Assembly (NCBI GenBank): GCA_021209875.1
Contig: JAGYVD010000006.1
Span: 3,410,001 to 3,474,000 of the forward strand
Length of the DNA stretch: 64,000 nucleotides
Direction: 5' to 3'
Source of the DNA: Rosellinia necatrix
Lineage: Eukaryota > Ascomycota > Sordariomycetes > Xylariales > Xylariaceae
This document shows, one piece after another, positions 36,842 through 49,567 of this stretch. Both the position numbers and the translations under genes were made by a program. The notes under the pieces were generated by a model, which made no database searches, was not told the origin of the DNA, and was given only the letters and a program-made list of their open reading frames with translations. Position 1 is the first letter of the stretch. The number at the start of each line of letters is the position of its first letter.

Positions 36842-39202
36842 TGCCTGATCGATACTATACATCAGCGCCAGGGTGGTATATAGAGGGGACTTCAATTCTT
36901 GGAGTAATGAGAAGGTGGGGGGGACAGACCGGCCCAGACAGATAACTAACCCCAAGTCAGAAATCAGGATACAACCTCCAGAACCGGCAACTTGTGGAAC
37001 CTCGGCGCGCCAAACCCAGCCGACAAAGTTAGCCTGGAGCAAAACGCCCGGGTGCATTGAGACTGTGTCGGCCGTTGACATGAGATGGGATTCCGATCAT
37101 AGGAGGAGGCAACTGACCATTGCACTTTTCATCACATGTATTTTAGCCATCCTCGCGCGCGATATAATATCCACCCTTGATATATAATATCACTCTCACA
37201 CGGCTTACAGGGCGATAATCCCTACGCCCACCACCTACGAAGTCAATAATAAATAGCATTGATATTGTTGCATCCAATGCCCACGCTAGATAATCATAGC
37301 GCTCAATAATCATGTTCAGTAATTATAAATTATAACTATTCAACAAGTACACTCAATAATGGCATTCAATGCTATACACGGTGTAAGTACATTAAGGCTA
37401 ACGGAAATTGAAAATGTATCAGTTGGTGGATTGGCCGTTAATATCGTCCTCGATTCACTAACTTGCTGCTTGGGCAAAAACCCGTCCGGTGTTTGAAGTG
37501 TATGGTAAGCGACGAAGGCATTGACAGTTCATTTCACATCATACGTAAGAATTCACACTATGAAGTGTCTTATCCCGTGCCTCGGATGCCTCAGATTTTG
37601 TCAGTACTCTGATTATCTGTAAAATGTCCAATCTTCAACCCCACACGCACCGTTGATATCCTCGGCCCCTAGGACCAAGTTTTGTTTCCTGCTGGGTATC
37701 GCGACGTCGATAGGGGACTCAATATACTAAACTATAGTCTTGCTCCGGCTGGGGAAACCATCACTTGGTCATTAGACGACTTACGGTACCCCTAAGCCGG
37801 CAATGTCATAGTCCCACCTAGCTATAACAACCACCCACAATAACACTCACTATAATAGTTCAGACTTTCCCTATACCGGTAACCACAAGTATATGCAGCA
37901 GCTGTCACTTTTCATGGAGGGTCCGAGAACGCCATCATTGGCTGGTTGGTTATCTCCCTTTGTATATCTGTACTCGTCGTTTCCTTGCTCTTGTATTCGC
38001 CAGAGATAGCACAGAGACAGTGGTATCGTAGCACTCGGTATAATAAGGCCGTAGGGCCACATAAGGCTAGATTATGTAGTATTAAACCCAGACAGCCGGC
38101 ATCGGTGTCCCGCGCGAACCATGGTGTGGTCGCTATGGTTCGTTGTGTCAAGCCCAGCAAGACATCTGTCACAGAATGGAACCGGCGTGGCTCGAGGCAC
38201 AATCGGAGCCATATAACGTCGGATATTTGACCGTCCACGGCCACTTATGTGCTGTCGCGGTCGTACTGTGACAACTTAAAACCACAGATTCTCCAATATG
38301 CTAAATTATGCCGATATAGCCCAGCCGTTAAACCCAGACCTGAATGATAAAAGAAATACTAAAGAGACTAATGGAAACGGCTTAGTTAAAGACCATCACA
38401 CAAGAGCTTGGCATATATGAAGATCTCTACACGCGCCATTAAATATAACCAATGCAATACTACACCGTCCCACTACGGGTGAATATAGAACACCATCAAT
38501 TGAGAGATACATGGGTGTTTGCAGCTACTTACACATGCTCACACCTGGAGCTGTGATCATACATCTGTTCGAGTTTCCTCGATATAATCGCAGATGATAA
38601 CATTCTATCCTTACCCATATAAGTGCATATAACAATAATAGCCTAGAGCTGAAGTATTTAGCACCGGCATCACAAACACTCTAGGTACCTAGCATGCTCT
38701 GCGGCATGCTCTATTCTGGTGACCTACATATATAACGTGCGTACTTCCAGGGCTAAACATTTACGAATGTTCCGATAGCCCAACTCACAATCGATATTAT
38801 ACACCCAGGTTGATAGTTTACTGTCAGCCATTTGCCGGCGCTACCGTCAATGCCCTGAGTGAAGCCTAGTCACGCGAGGGTAGAAGCTGGGTCCCCAAGT
38901 AGACAGCCCAGTATAGCGGGCAGGGCTCGATTTCATTGATCCCCCGGGTCTACCATCTTAGGTGGGAGGCCTTTAGTCCTTATATACACCAATACACCTA
39001 TACACCGTAGGGTAGCCGGTACCACCGCTATGTGCTTTATACACCTGACAGCCACGGCTACTATATCTACCACGATGCCGCAGCAAGCGCTCGAATAAAC
39101 AACCTGCGAATTACAGTCTGGACGTGTATTCGACTCTATTCTCTATTCCCGCTGTGCGGGGTTGACTCAGACCTTCCTTCTTACAGTCCTGTAATTTGAT
39201 AC
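36842..39202. other. AT-rich gene-free island
   Basis: Stops are dense in all frames and there are many TATAAT-like runs. No conserved protein or recognisable transposon ends. It flanks a broken phosphotransferase gene and looks like decayed accessory DNA. Confidence 0.6.
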
Positions 39203-39923
39203 CTACTTGTAACCCCGCCACTCCATCCAGGCCTGTGAATAGTCTTCGAAGCCGCGATCTCCCAGTGCCTTCTGCATCTCTGATCTCCACCAAGTCGGAC
39301 ACGTAGATGCGGAAGCAGACAAATTCATTCCGCTGGAGATTCGAAAATTGGTTCTGATCCAGCCCCGTGGGAAATAGCCCGAGATCTCGAAGTCAATAAT
39401 CCCCAATTTACCTGATTTCAGGTCATCCTCGACGATGATATTGGCCGTTCCGAGATCGGCATGGTAAAAAAAGCGACGCCGGAACAGCCCATACCAGTAG
39501 CCTCGCATCCTGCTGGAACTAAACTGAGGATTTTGCTACCAGGAGGCGTAACAAGAAAGTATTTTGGGAACACACTGCTTGTCCACACCACCGACTCGAT
39601 CTCCTTTCCACTTAGCTATTTCTTGATAGATGTCCACTACAACATGGACGTAGTATCGCTTCCAAGATTCGTCTAGCGTTGGCCAGGCATGGTCGAGAGT
39701 CCGACCAGGCAGCCTTTTCATCAAAAAGAACTAGCTATCATCGCAAACTTCATAGGAAAGTACTTCGGGGCGTTTTGAAAAGCTAGGGTTTTTGCTTCGA
39801 ACAAAGTCCAAAGCCACAAATTCAGGCGTCACCCCGTCTTCCAGATACCGAGCTTTACACAGCACACTGCCTCCTATCGACCATACAACAGACCGCGTCT
39901 CCGGATTCGTAGATTAATCTCAT
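39203..39923 (-). pseudogene. Broken aminoglycoside-phosphotransferase (APH)-like gene, copy 1
   Basis: A minus-strand frame runs from about 39910 to 39203 with the APH signature: FFYHADLGTANIIVEDD (catalytic HxDxxxxN loop), GIIDFEISGYFPRGW (metal-binding IID) and the C-terminal ALGDRGFEDYSQAWMEW. Upstream in the same frame are VWSIGGSVLCKARYLEDG and MKRLPGRTLDHAWPTLDESW, blocks usual in fungal APH/choline-kinase-like proteins. The frame is interrupted by two in-frame TAG codons (39731-39733 and 39536-39538). The likely start MRLIYESGDA (ATG at 39923) is one base out of frame. No GT-AG intron obviously removes the first stop. TAG can arise by C-to-T or G-to-A change, as in RIP, but I have not tested that. 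Function of intact relatives is mostly unknown. Confidence 0.75.
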
Positions 39924-41199
39924 GTGAGGAGAGTCAAGCGGTGTCGTCGAGACAAACTCTCTAGGCGCTTTTGCTTAACCAAGCGATAGCTCGAATGATC
40001 GGCATGATCATTCCAAGTTGCTTTTTCAGACCGGACTGAGGATCGACGGAGGACAAAGTCGCCAATCAGCCAGGTAGCACCATTGATTTGCTTGATGGAC
40101 TTGTTGATATGCTGATCACCCCGCTTGCGCTTGTCAGCCATGACCCGGAAAACACCGGGGATCAGGCTGTTTGTTGGCTTCTCGAGAGATAAACAAATGT
40201 TTGACGCTGCGGCAATAAAACCACGTGCCTCAGCGCGCAAGGAAAGCGGGAGAATGCGCCTATAAGACTGAGGTTGCGGGCAGCGTGCGACAGACTGGTT
40301 CGTGACGTATGGGCGAGGGGGACTGGTATCGTGCACTGTTTGGGCTGATTGAAGTCCGAAGCGTGGGTGAGTACAGACAGGATGCTCGTGGATAAGGTTG
40401 ATTTCCCACTACCTGGTGGTGTGGTCCGTAAAAGGGGGTAAGACGAAACAACAATAGACAGCGAGATTATGCTCCCTGCGAATAGCAGCCGCGATAAATC
40501 AGCTGCGTGTGCGTAGTAGGGATGGCCCAGGTGCGAGGATTGCGACGCGAAGCTGTGTTATGGACCAGTTTATGCACGTGCTCATCTAACTAAAATATAT
40601 GTTAAAGCTTCTCCTAAAGCTTCAACTAGCTAAACCTATATTATGCGGTTTTTAGGAAGGAAAAACGTAATGTCTAAACTATAGCAGAGTTTCAGAATAA
40701 CAACGAATGAGATTAACGTAAGCAGGGAGAGTACCTTATCTATCCTACCATAGGTGGTCATCTAGGCGAACGCGCGGGGCAGCTATTACCGCTACCTACC
40801 TACCCACCTACCTACTTACCTACCTAACTCATAGGGCAGTCTGAGCGCTGTACCTCTCACCACCCCTCCCTTAGCTCACAAATGTGTCTTGATAATCTGA
40901 GCTACAAGAAACCGTCCCATCGTTAATACGCAAAGCAATGTTCCAAGTGTTACTGAGAGAAAAAAACCCACTTATTCGTGTACTGCAATCCCCTGTTCTC
41001 GCGTCACCTTAGGAGTGTTATACTATATTTATATTGTCTTATGTAATCGCATGCTAAACGGAAATCGCTAAAAAGCATTTATTTATTTTCGGCCTGCGGT
41101 CTAGAGCACCACCCATTGAATGTAGTGTCACTCCAGCCCACAATGAACAGTGATCTTGTTCATGAATCGGCAAAAAAAAAAAAAAAATCTACGAAACCT
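39924..41199. other. Spacer between the two APH relics, with a possible P-loop fragment
   Basis: No intact gene. On the minus strand at about 40430-40350 a frame reads TTPPGSGKSTLSTSILSVLT, a Walker A-like P-loop followed by a helix-like stretch. It has no recognisable continuation, so at most it is a relic of an NTPase or kinase. The 39920-40336 minus frame (138 codons) has no known motif. ACCT repeats lie at 40793-40830. Confidence 0.5.
40350..40430 (-). pseudogene. Possible P-loop NTPase/kinase fragment
   Basis: The minus-strand motif GSGKSTL (40393-40413) is preceded by PP and followed by a Ser/Leu-rich helix. It matches the Walker A form GxxGxGKS/T only loosely, being PPGSGKST. No Walker B or substrate motifs follow in any frame that I can see, so it is a fragment or chance. 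Confidence 0.3.
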
Positions 41200-41964
41200 C
41201 TTGGTTTGGTCGGAAATCGGCTGATCCTGCACAAGTAGCCGTTTTTCCTCCCGAGAACGACCATGAGCCACAATTATCACGTCCCATGCCGGGAATGCTA
41301 CGAAAGGGCATGACACACGCTACGGTGGCTGGCACGGCAAAACTCTTAACTTTGCCATTCCGAAAGTTCTATACCAGGCCGAATGGTCGGGCAGAAGCTA
41401 TCTCTTCCTTTCCCGCGTGCCCGGCCAGACCCTCGAATCACCTCGGCGCGAGTTGGACGATGAAGAAAAACAGAGTTATGTCAATCCTATCATAGACGTG
41501 TGCGAAGAGCTTTCGGTTCGGACGTCCCAGGCTATCACGGGCGTCGATGGGGCTCATTTTCCCGAGACATGGCTCGACCCGTGGTCGCGACCGGTACGGT
41601 TTCAGGCCAGGAGCACTACAGCGGAATGGCAGCGAGTTAGGGATGAAATGTTCGACATTTTATGCTTTTATCACGGCGACCTTGCCCCCAGCAACGTAAT
41701 GGTCCACCCCGGTCACAAAGGTGCCATTGGGATCATCGACGGGGGAAATAGTTGGCTATGTTCCCGTGGAATGGGCGAGGACCACGTTTGGTGTTTCATG
41801 GGGGCTTGACTTTGAATGGCCTGATGTAGTCTCTGATGATCCGGTTACTCGCAGAATGGAGGGACCGTGTTGCGCACCGACTTGGGGAGGAAGGCTTCCC
41901 GGAAGTTATAGAAACATGGAAACAGTGGTTTCGGGAACGTCTAGCAACAAGGGGAACGAGATAA
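41200..41964 (+). pseudogene. Broken APH-like phosphotransferase gene, copy 2
   Basis: Successive frames on the plus strand together spell one APH-like protein. Frame A: ENDHEPQLSRP...ATVAGTAKLLTLPF. Frame B, from about 41365: WSGRSYLFLSRVPGQTLES, ELDDEEKQSYVNPIIDVCEE and FYHGDLAPSNVMVHP (catalytic loop) with GAIGIID. Frame C, after the G5 run at 41741-41745: GEIVGYVPVEWARTTFGVSWG. Frame D, from about 41854: EWRDRVAHRLGEEGFPEVIE, ending at TAA 41962-41964. There are three frame changes and no in-frame stops. The usual Trp after IID is Gly here. It belongs to a different subgroup from copy 1 and points the other way. It is a pseudogene, or a gene with several sequence errors; decay in AT-rich DNA seems more likely. 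Confidence 0.7.
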
Positions 41965-43376
41965 ACAATAGGTAAATGCTTCACCTGCTCTTTGTTGCGC
42001 TTGCTAAGGAGACTCGGGAGATTGTTATTAGAAAGGGTTGTACTGAGTTTGCCTATCTGCATAGCTTATGAGGTTTTTCATATACTCGAAAAGTCCGTAA
42101 TTGATTGAAAAATCAGACGTGTGTTTTCTATAACAGGGAGCGGGCGTGGTGCGCTGGCCTCTCTCCACTGCGACCATCGACGTGGTTTGGAAGTGAAAAG
42201 TAAGAAGCCAACATCTGGCATCCGTCCCTGTCTCGTATATCGTGGTCGTGCCCCCGGCGACGATTGCCCATCTAGTCTTGCAAATGAACGACTTCGTCTT
42301 CTCCCTTAACTACATTCCAGAGGCAGCATGATCCTGCTTGTCCCTTCCTACACGTATTGCCTCGAGTGGTTGAATACTCATCATTGTGGGCGATGTAAGA
42401 GAAATGGGATCCACAGGGAGACCTGCTTTAAGGCTCAAAACCCTAATAAGTTCCGAACTCACAACAAAGGCGGGATCAACTCGTGCACCTCTTACTTAGT
42501 TATATTATTTAAACTTCGTTACGCTTTTATTATATTAGTTACATAATATATGCCGCAAAAATAGCTTTAATTAATAATTCTGTTATAAAGCCGACATAAT
42601 ATAAAGAACTCTGGTTTCAGATGCCTCAACCTCTAGTCTTGGAGGCTTCTATACTAACACTTTGATATTTATATGCATAATATGGTCTTTCTTACTAACT
42701 CTAATTTTAAATATAAACACCACTATCTATATTCATGCCTCTTGTACGGCGTCCGATTCGATATATATCATCAATAATCTTGTGAGTATACTAAATTTAT
42801 GTCAAGATAGAAATCTGTTAGCGTTGGTTACATTTACTGGTGGTACAGTGAGTAAGTAGTAATATAATCAGTATTCGAACGACCACGCTTGTTTATTGAC
42901 ATTTGTGCGCCAAAAAAAAAAAAAGGGTTCTACAGAGAATCAGCAAGCAAATTGCACCTCGGTTTTTCCGCGGTCAGCCGGCTGTAGAAAACAAATTTCA
43001 AAGGGTTACAAATTTCACACAAATGTGGGCCTAACACAGGTCATGCATACGAATTAAGTGTTTGCTGTATGCTATCTATCTACTATTGTTCTACAAGTGG
43101 TGATGCGTCATGAAGGGGACTTGCCCCCTAGCCCTTTCTTTAGGGCTTAGTGGATAAGTCTGATTCTATCAACCTTTTCTGAACCGGACCACGATGCGCC
43201 GAGGTGGTTTGGCTCAGGGTGAAGAATTCCAAATCCGTCCACCTGGTAACAATTTTATTACGTCCGCCGCCAACCTAACGTATCCTCCGCATGTCGCGTT
43301 AAACCAACTTCAGCGAGGGGTCCGAATCGCCTTGCTCCAACTCCCCCCCAGTATCGAAAAGCATTGTTGGGTCCTT
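41965..43376. other. AT-rich spacer upstream of the Nup gene's 3' end, no gene seen
   Basis: The sequence is strongly AT-rich (about 42480-42900) with no recognisable protein. The last 190 bases are the 3' flank of the nucleoporin gene. Short frames at 42328 and 42662 have no known motif. Confidence 0.6.
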
Positions 43377-46300
43377 CTAAACCCTAGCCATCGTAGTGTT
43401 GTAATGAGTCCAAGCCAACTCCTTTGAGTGTTTAAGGACAGCATCTTCCGTCAATGGCAGACTGAGGATTCGGTCATCCAGTAACTGAAGCAGGTTAGCG
43501 AGATTCTCGGAGAGTTAGAATGGGATGTGGTAGCTTACCTTCCCGGCCTTGACCATCCCGGCCATCATCTGAGCGACTTCAGCAGCCATCTCGGTGAGTG
43601 CTGCATACTCTACTATGCCGGCCTCCGGTGTATTGCCATGCATTGCGGGTAAGCCCTCGAATAGACTCTCAACCAATTCCTGCGGAGGCTCTTCAGATCG
43701 GCGATGGTAACTCTTGAGCTGTAAGAAGGCTTTGTAGATCTGGCCGCCAACATTCCAATCAGGGACATGCAAATGCCGGCCCTCAAATTGGCGAAGGACA
43801 TTAGCCAACCCGTCATAGTTTCTTTCGATGATGGTTTTTGGGGCGACCTCCTTGACGAAAGCTTGATGAGCTTCAGCCCAAGATTCGGCGCGGAGTAAGC
43901 ACTGAACTTCGGCCGTCGCGTCCTTTTTCACGCTCCGCATGTACAGCGCCTTTGCATGCCAGATCCATTGCGTAGGAATTTTGAATTCTACTGTGAGTTT
44001 CTTGAACGCCCCGGAGTCCTCATTTCCGATTAGTGCAGCGTGCCGACACAGGTGGTCTTGGATGGCAACTGTACGTGCATTCGCGGAGGTTAGGTGTAGC
44101 AGGACAAAAACTGCTTCTAGCCAGCTACCTTCGTTTGTTAGCTGAGTAGCAAAAGAGATCGTCGCAGCGTCGGCCTTTTCCGTGGCGTCTCTCCCAAAAG
44201 ACAACCGACCAGTAGATGCCAGTGCCTGGCCGAGCTGCCAACAAAGGCGGTAATCTAGTGGTGACAACTGGGAGTTTTCTGGTCGAATAACAGCCTCCAG
44301 ATCGGCCTGACCATCGGAGTAGAGTTTCAGCAGACCCCAGAGAATATCCTCTCTTTCTTCTTTCCGGGGGTCATCCCAAATAGCGGAAACCCCATGCTGG
44401 GCAAACCATACAGCAGGGCCTAACTCCTTGTCTTGCTCGACGTCTTCCTTGTGCTTCTTGAATGCTTCAGCGATGCTGCCATTCGTCGAGATCGCGTACC
44501 AGAGCCTGAGCCCGAATGCTTGTTGCCAGTTGAGACCAAATCTCTCTGAAATTAAGAAGGGGCTTGCGCGATTTTCCAGAGCTCCTTTTGTGCCTTCGCA
44601 TGCGCATACGTTACCACTTAGCATCTCGTACAAAGCTCGAATTGGCTGCGAGAATTCGGATAAGACGTTGGCGCCTTGCCACTCTCGGAGCTGGTCCCGT
44701 ATATCTTTCTTCAAGCTATCATCTGTGCCGATGAGCGCGACTAACGTGGCAAGCCGGTAATTTTTCCCCTCCAAAAGGTACTTGCATGCATCGGCTACCC
44801 GATGGCCGGATAAGGCTGCCAATGCTTTCTCTTCGTGTGTGTGCGCCATGGCAACCGCTTTGTTTGTGCGATCTTCTACCATGGATTCCCACAACTTGGA
44901 TAGGTTCTCGCGACGAAGCTTCTCAATGGCTTCCGGATCAGTTTGCAGCTCTACCGGAACTTTGACATTATCAAATAGAACGCTGGCAAGTTCCCAGACG
45001 AGTCGTTCGTGCTCCTCAGCTGAATTTTTGGATCCACTTCTGACAGAGAAATCCTTGAGGCTTAATTTTGGGTTTAATTCCACAGCTGGAATGTCGTCAA
45101 CGAGATGGATTTGCGTTAGCTTTGAATGGGCACTCATGGCCTTGGCTGACATCTAGAGGACAGCAAGTCAGTAGGTGATATAATTTCGGCTTCAATGTTG
45201 AACATACCTCGTTGGCGAACTTGGCAATTCGGATATCCTGAGTCTCGGATACAATGCCGCCTTTCATGACAGTCATCAACCCATTCTTCTCGGTAATGCG
45301 GCCGGATCGGCCAAACGTGGAGGGGGTCTGGGTTGCGGAGAATATGAGTGTACCCCCAGGTCCCCAAGTGGGCCGTGTTGTGTTGTGCCAAGCTCGTTCT
45401 CTACCATCCATGTCGTTTTCATCTAGGTGCTTGGTAACGCGTTTGTATGGCCACTATATGCAAGGAAATCTATTAGTAGATGTATGGATTCAATTTGAGT
45501 ATAGATACACGCCACGGCCTTCGCCCTCAACTCTCGAAACTAGGATAAGCTAAGGTTAAAAACCAACCTTTATGCCTTTTGGCCGAATGGAAGCTTGAAG
45601 GTTTTCCTTGGGAACCTTTGCTTTGTCAAATAGGGAATTCATCAAATCAATGCTGGTTGCAAACCCCTTGCTGTCCGGAACGATTCGTTTCTTTGTTGGT
45701 GACATTTCCCGAACACTATCCCTTCCCGAGTAGTGGTTATCTACTTCGTGAATGCTTTTGAGTAGTGCCCGATCGCGTTTCTGGGGGCTTATCGTCTTGC
45801 TGAGCATATCCATCCAGTCATCTCCAGCTGCAACCTGAACTTTCAGTGGCGTTGCTGAGCTTTTGATTGCTCGCATCCTTGCCCTCATAACACCAGCTGG
45901 TGTTTCGTAAGCAAGGTCAGGTTGATTGCCATCAAGCGAGCCTTCATGCTCCGCGGCGGGATGGTGCCCGAGGTGATCACTCGCATCATCATTCACCTCG
46001 GACAGCGCATATTCATCGTCCATAGCGGCTTGTTGTAGAGGAACAAGCGTATGCAACGTAGAACCCGCGGAGCCATTAGCTAAAAAAGACGACCTAACAG
46101 TATTTAGCTCCGTTACTTCCGTCCCGTCACTGTCATAATCGTATTCTTTTGGCTCGAAAGCGCCCGGAGGAAGGGGTTGCTTGGCCATTCGACTGGGGCT
46201 TTCATCTCGACCAAGGTTTACGAGCGGCGCGGGCTGCGTTGACGTCTCTGGCGGACCATCGTCCTCTTCGTCGTCGCTATCTTCTAGGCCGTATGTCGTG

Positions 46301-49300
46301 AAGTGCTCAACGGAGAACGCCCATTCGCCGGTCTCCGGCTCATACTTCTCAAATGTGGTGTCGGGAATCTTCTTGAGGCGTTCAACATGCTTCGTAATAG
46401 AGGTAGTTTTACCAGTGCGTGAAGCGCGAGGCCATGCATTTTGGAGGTTAATGAGAGCCGGAACGTTCAAACCTTTACCGACTGGTGGTTTCTTCACCGG
46501 GTTGGGGTAGACAGTTGCCGAACGAGGCGTCAGGACGACAATACCGTCGCAAATTGTGTCAATATCTATGGATGTTAGATCCACTGGTACCTTGAATTTG
46601 ACGTAGCCAATATTCTCGCGTCCTACGGTGAGGTCTGCGACTTTCTGGCGCTGTATGCGGTTCATATTCTGAATCTCATCTTTGGTTGGGGACATCCAAT
46701 ACTCGCCTGGCTCACCATCACGAGGCGCACCCGCGATGCGAATTGGAGGTGAGGTGGGTTCATGTTCGTGCACGATCGCGAGCTCATTCCCCTTGACCTG
46801 TTCTATTTCGGGAACCGATGGGGTAGCAGCAGGCTTGGATGCGCTTATACCGTTGATAACTTTGGGTCTCACATATCCAAGTTGTTCCGCACTTGGTGTG
46901 GGGATAGGCGAGCCGTTTGCGGCGCTTCCATCCTCGATCGCATCTACGTTGGTAGTGTCAAAGCTAACTCGCTTAGCTAGTTTACTACGAGCGGCGTTGG
47001 GAGTATCGGGGGCTGATTTATCCTTGGTAGGGGTGGAGAAGAGGTCACTGCGTAGGTCTTTGTTGATGACGAGTTTTTTAACACTGCCATTTTGGTACAT
47101 CTTCGACCCTGGGTTAGTTGAGAAGGCACCCGGTACCAAGACACTATCCTCAACGTTCAAGCTTCGCCGCAAATTGCTGGCCGACACGCTTTTGCCGAGA
47201 CTGCGGGATAAACTTCCGCCTAGCAGACCCTGTGATGCTGCGCCAGGCGTGCTAGATACGCTTCCAGGGCTATTCGGTGTGCCGTATGTGCTATATGAAA
47301 ACCCATAGCCGCGTTTCTGCGGTGTAACAAATCGTGAAGCTGATGCAGGATTGAGCTTATAATAGGGCAGGATTGAAGGCCGCCGAGACTGTTTTCTGGT
47401 TGATGGTGTCGCAAGTGGTCCGGGGTTCACGGTTTCGCTGCCTCCAAAGTGGGTGAATAGAGTACCGAAAGCACTAGGGTCATTGATGCTCGCAGTTAAG
47501 GATGGAGCATTCGACTGAGCTCCCTGAGAATTCCCAAACAGAGATCCCCCCATTGTGCTGTTCTGAGGTTGCTGCTGGATGGAAGAGCCGAACATCGATC
47601 CTTGCTGTTGGTTGTTTTGGCTCCCGAAGAAGCTATTTCCTGCGGGCTGTGGGGCTGTGCCAAACAAGCTTGGCTTCTGTTGATTCTGATTGACGGATCC
47701 GAATAGGCCGCTACTCTGTTGTGACTGTTGCTGCTGGTTTTGATTGTTCTGCCCGATTGAACCAAAAAGTCCACCGCCTGTGTTCGTGTTCTGCGTTGCT
47801 CCAGCATTCCCGAACAGTCCGCCGGTGGAACCCGTGGCGAGTTTACTACCGAAAAGGCCGCCCCCAGTTTGAGGAGTGGTGTTTAATTGACCGCCAAACC
47901 CGCTGGAGGTGTTGGTGTTGTTCCCAAATAGCCCGCCTGTGGTGCCGGTATTGGTATTTGTAGCGCCGAATAGGCCTGTCCCCGCTGGCTTCTGTTGGCC
48001 GCCGAATAGCCCACCAGCTTGCTGTTGTTGCTGGTTTTGTGCGCCGAAACCGCTGGGAGTGCCGAATGCGCTAGTAGCTTGTTGATTGGCGTTCCCGAAC
48101 AACCCCCCGCTGGTGTTGGTGTTGCCAGCAGTCCCGAAAGCACCGCCACCAGTGTTGGTGTTCGCAGTACCGAAGGCGTTCGTAGCGCCACCGAAACCAC
48201 TGGTGTTCGTGTTGTTAGTGCCGAAGCTAAATCCTGCTTTGTTTTGGTTATTATTTGCAAACAGTCCACCGGCGGTATTGTTAGCTGTTGAGCCAAATGC
48301 GCTAGTGCCCGTGTTGGTGTTCGCACCAAAGGCATTTGTTCCGGAAGTTGCGAAAAGACCACCAGGCTGAGCCGGCTGCGATGTCGCGGTAGCACCGCCA
48401 AACATGCCGCCAGTAGTGGCAGGCTTGGCCCCAAATAGGCCGCCACCGCCTGTATTAGCACCAAAGGCATTTGTGCCTGTGTTGGTTTGGGCACCAAAGG
48501 CTCCTCCCTGGGAGGCATTGTTACCAAAAAGACCGCCACCGGCTGTGTTCGTATTCGTGGTGCCAAAAGCTGACGTGGCGGGTTGGTTGCTGGTACCGAA
48601 GCTGCCAAAACCAGACCCGACGCCGAATGTATTGCTTCCAGATGCGCCACCATAACGGCGACCTGAACCGTAGTCCACGAGTCGTACCTCATCCGCTGAC
48701 CACTTCTTGTAAGCATCTTGAAATAAGATGTTCTGGAAGGAATTCTGCGCATTACTAGTGGCGTTTTCCTTCTCTAATACAGGCTGAAAGTTTGTGATGT
48801 TGGCGGTGCCTGGTGGATCACCCACGGCTCCCAAGGCGTTAGCGGTGGCATTATTGCCTGCGTTGCCAAAGGCTCCGAAGGCAGAAGTGGTACCGGTATT
48901 AGTGCCACTACCACCAAAGAGACCACCCGAAGCAGCGGGTGCTGCGGAACCGAAAGCAGATTTATTGTTATTGCTCCCAAAAAGCGTGGATCCGGAACCG
49001 CCGCCGAAGGGACTTGACGTAGACGCGTTGTTGGTAGTAGAGCCGAAGCCGCCGAAGCCACCCGCTGCTGTTGTTGTCGTAGCAGAGCCACCGAACAAGC
49101 CACCACCCGCGGACGTCGTAGTTCCAAAGCCCCCGGGTTTCGTGCCAAATGCACCCGTGTTGCTTGTAGCTCCGAAGCCGCCGCCGCCTAAGATGCGATG
49201 TCAGTGTGTCGAAATATAGCGAAAAGGCGTGTAGAGCGCGTAGAGAAGTCGTTGCGAGGAAAAACAGACGTACCGGTAGCATTTGAGTTGAAGCCTGAAG

Positions 49301-49567
49301 CGCCTCCGGATCCGAAGAGGCCACCACCGGCGTTGGCGGGGGAGCCGAAGGCGCTCGTTGCGTTGCCTGTGTTGGCACTGCCGAAGGCTACGGCGCGGCA
49401 TGTCAGAGGCGATGAAATCCCACGACGGGCAGACATAACGAGAAAAGAGAAGACATACCTGAGCCTGTGTTGGCGTTCGTACCGCCGAAACCACCAAAAC
49501 CACTAGTGCTGCCGGCAGCATTGTTGCCACCAAAGGCGCCGCCGCCCCCAAATCCGCCAAACGACAT
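43377..49567 (-). CDS. NUP145: Nup98-Nup145/Nup96 nucleoporin precursor
   Basis: Six minus-strand exons: 49567-49459, 49387-49274, 49187-45568, 45453-45208, 45152-43539 and 43484-43377; 1936 residues, all phases closing. Residues 1 to about 650 are FG/GLFG repeats with a GLEBS-like block (ADEVRLVDYGSGRRYG) that in relatives binds Gle2/Rae1. The Nup98 autoproteolytic domain follows (GEYWMSPTKDEIQNM ... GEWAFSVEHFTTYGL). Cleavage is predicted at F1037-T1038 after catalytic H1036, splitting a Nup98-like half from a Nup145C/Nup96-like alpha-solenoid half of 899 residues. Nup145C is a member of the Y complex of the nuclear pore scaffold; the GLFG half lines the channel and helps mRNA export. Yeast splits these as Nup145N and Nup145C. 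The gene is divergent from centrin, 2.5 kb away. Confidence 0.96.

Noticed and set aside
48086..49219. Pro/Ala/Lys-rich plus-strand frames in the nucleoporin gene
   Set aside because: Antisense shadow of FG-repeat coding sequence.
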